Positions 51,629-61,513 of a stretch of DNA of 64,000 nt are shown here, one piece after another. Where the stretch lies: positions 5,457,001-5,521,000 of the forward strand of contig CALZFC010000020.1 of the NCBI GenBank assembly GCA_945643635.1, given 5' to 3'. The notes under the pieces are model-generated. The model had not been told where the DNA came from. It saw nothing but the letters and a program-made list of their open reading frames with translations, and did no database searches. The translations under genes were made by a program, and so were the position numbers. The stretch is from Allodiplogaster sudhausi. Taxonomy: Eukaryota; Nematoda; Chromadorea; Rhabditida; Diplogasteridae. The first letter of the stretch is position 1; each line of letters opens with the position of its first letter.

Positions 51629-52884
51629 TTAGAATTGGTATTGGGGATGGGGGTGGTAAAAAGGGGGAGGGTTAGGGGGTGGGAAGGAGTAGTTGGGAGG
51701 AGAGGGATTGAGGGGAGGCATTAGAGAAGGGTGGTAGGGGTTGGGTGGGTAGTTGAGAGAGAGAAGGGGAGTGGGAGGAGAGAGAGGCTGTGGCGGCTGA
51801 GAGAGAGGCAGAGGCGGCTGAGAGAGAGGCAGTGGGTGTTGAGAGTAGTGGTGAGAGATGTGAGAAGGAGGTGAGTGGTTATGAAGGCCGCGGGTGACCG
51901 CGGACGCGTAGGAGGGGTTAGAGAAGATAGGAGGGTTGTTAGAGTGAGAGTGAGAGTTCTTAGAGTGAGAGTTAGAGTGAGAAAGAGAGTGAGAGTGAGA
52001 AGGCCTGCGGGTGGCCACGCGAGATGAGAGAGGGCGGGGGGGGGGGGGGGGGGGGGGGGGGCAGGGTGTTAGGGGCCGAGCGGCGGCCATGTGGTTTGGT
52101 GTAGAAGCGAGAGAAGTCGGGGAGTTTGGGGGGAGAGGGAACAATGCCCCGCTGGGCGAAAGTACGCGATGGAAGGAGGAAACAATTGGAATAGGTGGGA
52201 GAATGGCGGAGTCTGTGGGCATTGGAGATGGCTAGGATTTGAAACTTGGATGTGGGGAGGACGACCTTGAGGGGATTTGAAGATGGCTTGCGAGCCTGGT
52301 CTACGAGGGGATAGACAGCGAGGGGAAGGCAAGGAACATTTAGACAATCGAGGAGTCCGAGGACTGCATTGTAGTAAGCATTTGCCGTTTGGGTAGGGGA
52401 TTCGGCAGAAAGAACAGGGATGCCGTAAATGACCAGAGCTCGACGGCGCTCGTGGCGGTCTCTAATCTCTTCCTCTGTTTCGCGGGAGAAATCCCAGGGT
52501 GGAGAAGAGGAGGAAGAGGGGGGGGGGAGGCATTGTCATTGGGAGACATATCAATATCATCATCAATCACTTGAATCACATCAATCACATCATTGGAAGC
52601 ATGAGTGGAGTGGCTGGGTGGGCCAGGAGTGCTTCAAGGGATTCGCACTTCTCGGAAAGGGTGGAGATGGAACTTGTCAGCTCGTTGATGAGAAGGTCCT
52701 TGGATGCGGAGTTAGACTCGAGCGAGGAGACCGTGGCGGTGAGAGAGGAGAGCTTCTCGAAGAGGTAGTTGAGGACATCATCGGTAGAGAGAGAGAGAGT
52801 GTCATCATCCGCGGGACGTGGTCTCTTCAGCTTGTTGCTCTGGAGGAAAGAGGAAACGGCAGCGGAATCAACATTAGTCGCCAT
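51629..52884 (-). pseudogene. Retrotransposon ORF1 (RNA-binding/coiled-coil), frame-broken
   Basis: Starts with MATNVDSAAVSSFLQS at 52884 and a short leucine/serine coiled coil (52585-52884). It continues through an RRM-like part (ERRRALVIYGIP near 52430, VVLPTSKFQIL, TFAQRGIVPSPP near 52150) and ends with a His/Ser/Pro-rich tail (51629-52010). Reading it needs changes of frame near 52500 and near the long G run at 52030-52062. ORF1 proteins of LINEs bind the element RNA. Confidence 0.65.
52026..52062. repeat. Long poly(G)/poly(C) tract
   Basis: About 30 G residues almost without interruption on the plus strand, inside retrotransposon ORF1, where they encode poly-proline on the minus strand. 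The corresponding part of ORF1 is absent from the left copy. Such runs are prone to slippage and to assembly error. Confidence 0.9.
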
Positions 52885-53050
52885 ATTGTGACGTAACCAA
52901 GAATGGGCCGAAGATCACAGAAATATTTCCCTTGGCCCTAGGGTATGAGGGGTAGCCGGAGAGAGAAGATGAACCTGGCGTGGTGCCTGATTGAAAGAAG
53001 CTTTGCCCCCCAGGCACGAGGGGCGTCGCGGAGAGGAGATGTGGCTTAGG

Positions 53051-53558
53051 AAGAGAGATGTAATAGATTATAATAGGTAGGCTATAGTGTTAATTTTTTT
53101 TTTGCATAGAAAATGATTATCGAGAATTTCTGCATAAATTACCCATCAGATAGTATTTCTAGTATTTTCTCAAGGAACATTCCCTTCCTTTCTTCCCTAC
53201 GTTGCAATTTGTACGGTCTATTGCGATCCTTATTCGACGAGTGACATTTATCAGGCTTACGCATATCTTGTTGATCTCGCGCATCCTTTCGCATCCTGTG
53301 TACTTGTTATTTTCCTTTGCCAACGAGGTCAGCTTCTTCCTTAATGTTTGTTTATTCTTCCTGTATGTTTTAACTCCCCCACCCATTCCCTTTTTGCACT
53401 GTGTGCCCGTGATGTTTTCTTCTCCAGGGTAAGTGTATGATTGTGAACTCTGTTGCTGTTGTTTAGGCTCCGTGTTGCGTTGTTAAACCGTTGTAGTAAA
53501 AGAATAAAAATAGTTCCTGGCGAGATTTGGTGAGAACAACGATAAAGAAAAAATTCGG
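53051..53558. other. AT-rich flank of the retrotransposon
   Basis: T-rich DNA with short open frames on both strands but no supported gene. It separates the element's 5' end from the repeat-rich region to the right. Confidence 0.4.
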
Positions 53559-53639
53559 TGGGGGCGTTACAGTAATCGTTAAGCAGTTGAAAGGGAAGAA
53601 AATGTTTTTAGTGTCAACACTCGAGGGAATACAGTATGC

Positions 53640-53813
53640 ATTTTAGCAGGCGAAAAGCTGCTGCTTCGCAACCTGATTTAGCAGCTGCTACGCACTTGAA
53701 AAGTTGCATAGCAGTGAAAAATGAAGTGCTAAAGTGCAAGGGTAGCTGTGCAATTTGAACTGCTAAGCAGTTGCTTTTGAAGTGCGTAGCAGTTGCTGTC
53801 CTTTTTCCCGAGT
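53640..53813 (-). repeat. Right inverted-repeat end (…CCCGAGT) with sub-terminal repeats
   Basis: Ends with the complement of ACTCGGGAAAAAGGACAGCA. It contains several scrambled copies of agcaactgc / gcagttgct, the block 'agtgctaaagtgcaagggta' and the palindrome actgctaagcagt. The partner end is at 43559. Both ends are flanked by TA if the terminus is taken as CTCGGG. Confidence 0.65.
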
Positions 53814-53845
53814 ATATATTTCCCTATGATAAATTAATAAATTAG

Positions 53846-55010
53846 ACCGTTTCGGGATGTGACATATTAGAAGGAAACTAGTTGACTAAGTTGACTCGTT
53901 AAACTAAGTTGACTAAGTTAACTCTTTAAACTAAGTTGACTTAATGACCTTAGTTGACTAAGTTGACCCATTAAACTAAGTTGTCTCGTTGAACTAAGTT
54001 AACATATTTGACTGTATTTGACTGCCATATTTTTTGGGTGAATACGGATAAATTGGTGAACGCGACTAATTTTTGGATGAATAGGATGAATTGGTGAACA
54101 TGACTAATTTTTTCAAAATTTCAATTTTTTTTGTGGTGGTTATTACAAATTGCTTCAAATTTTCAAATTTTTTAGTGTGTTTGCGTTACGGTAGATTCGA
54201 ACGTTGCATTATGAGAAAAGTGCGGCCGTTCGCGTGTTATTACAAAGATCACTGCCTCTCCCTACGCTTTTCGCGAGATGTTTACGGGCGGTTGTGTTTT
54301 TTTCTTGCGCGGCTCTCTTCGTTGACGTTGTTCTCTGCGTTCAGGATGACTTCTTAAAAACTCTTGAAAACACGGCTTATTTCTGACCGTCAGTGCCGTT
54401 TCGGGATGTGACATATTAGAAGGAACTAGTTGACTAAGTTGACTCGTTAAACTAAGTTGACTTAATGACCTTAGTTGACTAAGTTGACTCATTAAACTAA
54501 GTTGTCTCGTTGAACTAAGTTAACATATTTGACTGTATTTGACTGCCATATTTTTTGGGTGAATACGGATGAATTGGTGAACGCGAATAATTTTTGGATG
54601 AATACGGATGAATTGGTGAACATGACTAATTTTTGGGTGAATACGGATGAATTGGTGAACGCGACTAATTTTTGGATGAATACGAATGAATTGGTGAACA
54701 TGACTAATTTTTTCAAAATTTCAAATTTGTTTGTGGTGGTTATTTCGAATTGTTTCAAATTTTCAAATTTTTTAGTGTGTTTGCGTTACGGTACATTCGT
54801 ACGTTGCATTATGACAAAAGTGCGGCCGTTCGCATGTTATTACAAAGATCACTGCCTCTCCCTACGCTTTTCGCGAGATGTTTACAGGCGGTTGTGTTTT
54901 TTTCTTGCGCGGCTCTCTTCGTTGACGTTGTTCTCTGCGTTCAGGATGACTTCTTAAAAACTCTTGAAAACACGGCTTATTTCTGACCGTCATTCACGTT
55001 TTGGGATGTG
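53846..55010. repeat. Tandem repeat array, ~550-600 bp units with 51-bp subrepeats
   Basis: The landmark 'gggatgtgacatattagaag' occurs at about 53854, 54403 and 55003 (spacing 549 and 600 bp). Each full unit has ttgactaagttgact-type subrepeats, then 'gaattggtgaac...gactaatttt' subrepeats of 51 bp, then a conserved segment ending in 'gcgttcaggatgacttctta'. The extra length of the second unit is one more 51-bp subrepeat. Confidence 0.9.
54529..54957 (+). other. Open frame through the 51-bp subrepeats (142 codons)
   Basis: The subrepeat length is 17 codons, so a frame stays open with repeating NTDELVNATNFWVNTDEL-type units rich in N-X-T sequons, followed by KVRPFACYYKDHCLSLRFSR. The first unit has a shorter equivalent (54091-54357). 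No promoter, splice site or homology was recognised. The opposite strand is also open, so this may be a consequence of repeat length. Confidence 0.25.
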
Positions 55011-55208
55011 ACATATTAGAAGGAAAAAATTTGCGGTTTTTATTTATTTTTTGTTCGTTTTTACCCGACTTTTCTTATTCGTGAAAATAGCCTTCTTTGG
55101 CAAGTATAGGCCCGACATTTTGTTGTGATTTGATCCTCCTAAGCTTTTGTGAGGTTTCATGTCATAAGCCACAATCCCTTCTATCTTGGTTAACACAAAT
55201 TCGTAGCG

Positions 55209-58200
55209 ATGGATAGGGCTGCTCTAGAGGATGGAATACTGAAGAAAGAATTTGCAATCAAGGTTTGTGTCAATTAATACGTCTGTTTTCTTCCATTTTC
55301 TAAGAATTTAAATGCTTATTCGCATCCATTATCGTCGATATGAGGAGGCATTTTATCTACTGAATATCGTTGAAAATGCCATATAGCCTGCTTGCTGTTT
55401 AGATCCTGAAGGAAAAGGATGTCGCTGTGAAAAAGGAAGTTGATGTGACGACTGTCAGTCCAAGAGAGGATTATGCGAAGAAGGAGGCTCAGAGGGCAAC
55501 CGAGCAGAACCAGCTTCTCGCTGGCCTCGACACCGAGTATGCTTCTTGAGTTGTCTTTATCGCCAATTACCCTTTATTTATTCCAGCGCCACCCCATTTC
55601 ATATCTTTTATGGTGCTAATTGTGTAATCCTTCAGTGTGGAAAAAGCGACCCACCAGCTGGCTTCGCTTCGAATTACTGGGAATGAACTTCAGATCTCGC
55701 ACACTTCCAGTTCGTTTCTTCTGTTTTTGCGTCATTTAATGCAGACTTGTTGCTAAAACACTGAACGATCATGACTTCTTCCGACCTCACAAAATATCGA
55801 AATTTTCTCTTCAATTCAAAAAGAATGACGTTTTGAATTAATTGAAATTTTGTCGAACATGATTGCCCCTGGGAAAAATCATTCAGGATGTCAAGTTGTT
55901 GGTTGGAGTTCTTATTTTTGGATTTATAGTGAATAAGGATATGGAATCCTTTCGCGGCATCTGGAGTTCTCATGGAACTCTCATCACTGAAGTCGAGAAA
56001 GATCTTGAGGAACTGAATGTCATCCGTGGAGGACTCGATGTCTCACACCTCATTGGTTACATTACTTTATTTTGGCTTAAGGTTTTCCTAAGATTCTTGA
56101 TTGCTGAGGCCTCCATCACTGTGTTGATGAATTCATTTAGCAAGAAGGCAACACATTTCGAAGTTTTTGAACATTTCGAATTGATTGTTTTCGTCTCGCA
56201 TGGAGTAAGAGTGGTTTCTTAAGGGCCCGAAGGGAGCGTCTCGGTTGCACGCAGCGCTGCTCGGGCGGCCTTCTCTGCACTGTTCGGTCGTGTCAATCTC
56301 GAGGTCATGTCGAGTCTTTCTTAAGACTTATTTTGTTGTGAGGCATCGAGTTATTTAGCAATTCACTCAACTTTTCTTATTTTAAATGTTTTCTGTCTGT
56401 TTTCAGGAGTTGTTGTCCGAAATATCAAGAAAGGAAGCGGTCATCGCCCCCATCATCTGTCAATACAAGAACGATGAAAACGCCATCATCTCTTTGTCGG
56501 AACAAATTCGTCAGTTATTTCCACTCGCTCCCAGTGGCAAGGCAAACCGTGTGGTCGGGATCGGAATTTGTTCACCTCAATTTTTTCCTATTTCCTGGCA
56601 TAATCCCCCCAAAGTAATTTAGTCTTATTTTTTGGCTTCTTTTTTAAGCGCCTTAAAAAAACTAACTACTTCTCACCTTATCCCGTGCTGCTGTGAGCCG
56701 TTCCATTTTCTTATATATTTATTTATGATTTCCATTATTAGTTGTTTAAAAAAAATTCAACTGAAGTTGCAGATGCAATTATTTATTCATTTTTTTTTCA
56801 GTTGAAGCTGAGCAATTGAGAGAGGGGGAGAAGGGGAATGAATCGGAGGACGCAGCGAAGATGGAGAAGATGCATCGGAATCAGCTGAGAGAACAAGAAC
56901 AGGCCGCTTCGCTTCAAGAGTCTCAATCGATTCGTCTCTTCAGGTTTTTCGAGCTTTATTTCTAAGTAGCCATACGAGATGTCGTTTTTATGACTTAATT
57001 GCGTAATTTAAATTTTTTTAGAAAGACGCAAGACAACGTCAAAAAACTGAAGGAGGCAGTGACAGAAGCGACAACGAGGAAGGTTTGTTCGTATGCATTC
57101 TCAGCCAAGATCAGATAATTATCTGAGGAATTTAGAAAGATGACAACGATGCCATGAATCGCCTTACCTCGACATTAACGGAGCAGAAGAGACTCAGACA
57201 AGAGGGAGAGGAGATCTTGAAGAAGAAGCAGGACATTCTTCTGAAGGAGCGAGCACGACTGCAAGGGCTTCTCACTGTTCTTTTGGTATTGACCTTTTTC
57301 AATTTCCCATGGTTACATGCCAAATATGAATAAGATGATTCTAACCATGTTTATTGAAAGGAGAATGGCCGGTTGGAAGAGGAAGAAGCGATTCAAGAAC
57401 AGACGGCCATCGAGACAGAGCTGGAGGGAATTCGAAGGAAGCTGGAAGAGATGGAGAAGAGCGTCCAGCTGGAGAAGGAGGTGGCAGAGCTGGAGAAGAG
57501 CTTGTTGGGTCAGGAGTCGGTTGGGAATGAAGAGGACTCGGATCTGCCGCCCCTCTCCGAGCAGCTCAGCTCTCTCACCCAGTTAATTACTGACGAGGTT
57601 CGGCCTCTTCCATCATACTGCGCTCACTTTTCCGTAATCTCGACTATGTATCCAGAAAGGTGTATTTCGTAGGAACATTTTTTCTTCAGGCGTTGGCTCT
57701 CGAAAAGGAAGCAGAACTTCTCCATGAGACTGAGTTCAAGGTGCGCTAAGAATTCTAATTGATGTTGAATGAGTAGGCGTTTGGCAGTTTCAATAACCCA
57801 GAAAATGAAGTGCGTGAATTTGAACCTGTGGTGAAATAGGTTGAAAAATGAAATAACTCTTGACAGCGTTGTAACCTTCTGACTGAAGGCCGGGATAATT
57901 TCTTTAACAGTATTTCAATTGGTAACTTCCTCCCGTGTTAGCAGTTTGATCGTTTGGAACCCTCCCCCCCCCCAGCTCACGTCCAGAGGCAGGCAAACCG
58001 TTTTCAGCACTTGATTTCAACTTCTTCTTTTTTTTTTATTAATTTGATGTTTTTAGACTGCGGAATTGAAGGAGGGCGAAGCGAGACGCAAAGAAGAGAG
58101 GAACAAGGATCTCGAGGAGGAGAATCGACTGGCAGACGAAGCAGAGAATAAGCTGAACCAGCTGAGAATTGAGAGAGCTGCGGAGGTGTGCTTTCTTTCT

Positions 58201-60586
58201 TCTCGCAAAATATTATTTTCAATATGCTGTTTGTGTGGTCCAAAAATAAAACAAAAACACTAACGAATGAAAAGTATAAAGGAAATAAATGCGACAGTAG
58301 ATCGCTTTGGTAAACAGTGTGGGTATAGGCTTTGGGGCCTGGAAAAGAAGATAGGAGAGTAACGGCACAATTTCTACGTCGAAATGTTCGTGGGGTATGG
58401 CTCCGGGAACATCCAAAATCGGTGTGGGTCTGTAAAATAGATGATACGTTTTTAACCCCTCAATTATAATTCTTTTTTAGGCTGAGAAGGAAGATGGTGA
58501 AAGGAGAAAGAGAGAGGAGGAGGATAAACAGAGGAAGAAAGCGGAAGAGGAAAGAAAGAAAAGGGAAATGGAAGAGGAAAAAAAGAGAAAGGAAAAGGAG
58601 GAGGACGAGAGAAAGAAGAAGAAGCAGCTAGAAGCCGAGAGAAAGCGGAAGGAGGAAGAAGAAAGAAAGAAGAGACAACAAGAAGCTGAGAGAAAGCAGA
58701 AGGAGGAGGAAGAAAGAAAGAAGAGACAGCAAGAGGCTGAGAGAAAGAAGAAGGAAGAGGAGAGAAAGAGGAAGGAGCTGGAAACCGAGAGAAGGAAGAA
58801 AAGGATCGAGGAGGAGGAGAGGGCGAAGAGACAGAAGATGGAGGAAGAGAGAACGAGGAGACAGAAGGTGGAGGAAGAGAGGGCGAAGAGGCAGAAGATG
58901 GAGGAAGAGAGAACGCGTATGCATAGAGAGCAGGAGAAGGAGGAAGAAGAGAGAAGACGGAAGCAGAGAGAGCAGGAGAAAGAGAAAGAGTCTGCTACTG
59001 CCCGCACTCTTCGACAGAGCCAGCCTCGTCGCGACTTCAGTGCCTTCTATGTGGACGGTTTGTTGTTTGGTTTGAAAGCCTGGCGGCGAACATCTTTATT
59101 TTGTCTGGAAACAAGCACTGATTATTTCTCTCTTACTACAATAGATTTGTGATCAAATGAGTCTGATCATCAATCTACTGTACTTGTGTGCTGTTTTATG
59201 CGAAATATGATAACACCATTAACTGGAGTGGTTACTGTGATGGGGCGAACTGCCATGAAGTCAGTGATTGCAGGAGAGACGACGGATGAGGAGGACGACG
59301 GTGAAGACTTCGAGGTTGCTTGCGGGATGAAGTCGCCGCCCCGTCCGGCGCCGCGCGTGGATTCCGCAGGAGCGCGTTCTCAGCCCGGCAGCTTCGGGCG
59401 CTCCTTCTCGGGTGGCACGGGGACGAGCTCGGCCACCACCGGGGGAAGCCTTCTTGCTGGCTTCGACATGAAGGGAGCCGTCACTTCCACTCCCCTCACG
59501 GGGAAGAAGTTCGTGGAGTAAGAGAGAGAGAGGGAGAGAGATCAACATTTTTAAAGTTCAAATGACAGTGTATAGCTAACGGTTCCTTGAGCTTTGGTCT
59601 ATAACATTAGTTAAAAAAACACTTCGTAGAAAAGAAATGCACTTATGTAAATAAAAAGCTATTTTTGGATGCGAGCTGAGTGAGTCATACCATTCTCTAA
59701 TTGGAGCTCCCATACTTAGTCTGCTTCATACCAAAAAAATAACCTGAAGGTTTTGAGCGACCCGTCTTATAACATTTATTGCGAGTCCACTCCTGCAGGC
59801 AGGCGGTAGCAAACTGTGGTAGAAGATTTTTGGTTAAGGACTTTGAAAATCTTAACAGAAGCGGAATCAATAATTAATAGTCCTTTTATTTACGGGAGAT
59901 AGTATTAAGGATTTTTGGCTATTATTTATTGACGGTTAATGTACAAAAAAAATCGATTAGGCTTTTGTTCTTTTTTCGGCATGAGAGGATGGCTAAGGGA
60001 TTCTAAACAAAGGATCAGCAATGTTTATATAAATGACGCGCAAACACCTCCACGGCTAGGCTTGTGTTCTAAACGGTGGCCGCCGAGACACTAGATGATC
60101 CACGCGTATTTCTTTATGTAGTCGTCGATGAAGCTAGAAATGACAGCGTGAGCTGTTGGCTATTCAGGTTACTCAATGCAAGAGTTGAGACATTATATTG
60201 CTTGTTAATACTCTTCCTATGACGAGTCAGACATGACTGACCCGTCATACCCTTCACCTTCTGGTAATCGGAGTCCTTTCGGGTAACTTGAAGCTCATAC
60301 ACTTGTATCTCTATCATCAGAGCTGATTAGAAGATGGTCTAACTCGTTAGTGCACGAGAAACTCTGTTTGTTTCAATGGCACCCATTCTGTGTGGGCATT
60401 TTATATGTAAAAGACATTTAGTAAAAAAAAATTATGTGATGAGAATTTATGTAACACAAATTTACGTAGCTTAACGGGCTGCTTGTTTGCAGGACAACTG
60501 TGCCAACTGTGGTGAGAGGAAACAGCGGAACAAGAGGTGCCCGAGGTGCCAGAGGCCGTGGACGAGCTCGAAGCAAGAAGTTCTGA
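55209..60586 (+). CDS. Long coiled-coil protein with RG-rich C-terminus, function unknown
   Basis: I do not recognise the family. About 15 exons, including 55209-55262, 55403-55536, 55636-55709, 55930-56055, 56224-56303, 56407-about 56533, about 56803-56943, then exons near 57021, 57136, 57361, 57691, 58057, 58482 and 59272-59517, and the last at 60493-60586. All checked phases agree; length is about 750 residues. The start MDRAALEDGILKKEFAIK is followed by charged helices. Exon 58482 is an almost pure Glu/Lys/Arg coiled coil or single alpha-helix (EEERKKRQQEAERK repeats). Then come an acidic patch (TTDEEDDGEDFE), a Gly/Ser-rich stretch (GGTGTSSATTGG), and the last exon GTRGARGARGRGRARSKKF, an RG-rich tail typical of nucleic-acid binding. 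The donor after 59517 contains a TAA. The splice end of exon 56407 is uncertain. Confidence 0.8.
59650..59655 (+). terminator. Possible alternative polyadenylation signal (AATAAA)
   Basis: AATAAA about 130 bases after the in-frame TAA that overlaps the donor at 59518. It would serve a short isoform of the coiled-coil gene if the last intron is not removed. Confidence 0.4.
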
Positions 60587-60954
60587 CTTTATTCTGTACG
60601 AGCTATTCAGCTACATCGAAATGTTATTCGACCTTTCCTGTAAATCTGGTCTTTCAAAACAATCTCAGCTGCTTTTCTGGTCGAGCTAATGTGTTACTAA
60701 TACATTTTTGATTAATTGTTACACTAATCGTGTGCCTAGCTTGCATTTGTCTCATTTTTTTTCCCTGTAAATCATCTTTCTTTCTGTGAATTTAAGTCAT
60801 TGATTGTTTTTTGTTGTTGTTTCAGATATGATGTTCTGTATATGTTTTCAGTTTAGAATTTTTCGTTTGACGTTGAAGTATGATGTTGGCCAATTCTGTT
60901 TATTCTTGTATGATTGGGATGTCATGGACAATTTGCATTGTTGTTGGATAATGT

Positions 60955-60960
60955 AATAAA
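60955..60960 (+). terminator. Polyadenylation signal of the coiled-coil gene
   Basis: AATAAA about 370 bases after the TGA at 60586, followed by GT-rich sequence. No exon was seen between the stop and this site. Confidence 0.6.
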
Positions 60961-61140
60961 GTGTCAATTCAGTGTTATTTGAAACGACTAGAACAGATGA
61001 TGATTTGACTTGTGGGTCAATAGGTTTCGTGGCAGAATCAGCAGACAGAAGAGGCTTCCAGGTCGAAGGACGAAGAGAGTTGGCGGCGGGCGCAGGCAGT
61101 GCCTGGAAGTTATTGGTTAGGGGGATTGTCCTTGTTCATT

Positions 61141-61466
61141 CTAGCCTTGTCTATCAAGAGAGATGCTCCGCATGCTGTGGCTGCTGCGGTAGATGCTGGA
61201 GCGAGTGTGCATGGCAACCGAGGAGTACTGGGTTGTGTTCGAGGAATGCTGCAAGGCAAGCACATCTTGAAAGTCATAAAACAGCAAATGATTTACTCGT
61301 GCCTTGCACACTCCCGTAATCAACTCCTTCAGTCGATGACGGAAGTGAGCGGAGAGCATGCAGAAGAGAACGAAATTCATCACTTTCCCCGTCAGCGTCC
61401 ACGATGTGATCACCGGAATCGCCATGTAGTAGTACGGACGATAATCTCTGTGGAAAGAGAAAGAAC

Positions 61467-61513
<47 letters not shown>

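Larger units (their letters stand above)
42972..51968. repeat. Recent tandem duplication of ~4.8 kb carrying a retrotransposon
   Basis: 42972-47773 and 47772-51968 are the same sequence in direct orientation; the junction 'cttagagtgaaagtgagtc' lies at 47765-47783. The offset is 4800 bp up to about 43237/48037, then 4195 bp afterwards, because the right copy lacks about 606 bp (43238-43843). I saw no other differences in the compared open frames. The duplication joins a point inside the retrotransposon's ORF1 to a point 5' of p190RhoGAP. Confidence 0.95.
48648..53050 (-). mobile_element. Non-LTR retrotransposon (CR1/Jockey-like), right copy, nearly full length
   Basis: Same element as 44453-47773 but with its 5' half kept. 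It has ORF1 (51629-52884), an endonuclease (50208-51572), a reverse transcriptase (48824-50065) and the (AATC)n 3' tail near 48652-48668. The 5' boundary is set near 53050, where the GC-rich leader gives way to AT-rich DNA. I could not identify a target-site duplication. Both ORF2 frames carry the same interruptions as the left copy. Confidence 0.9.

Noticed and set aside
60487..60711. Zinc-ribbon-like CxxC protein
   Set aside because: The cysteines occur only in a frame not used by the upstream splice phase; the other frame gives an RG-rich tail and a stop that fit the gene.
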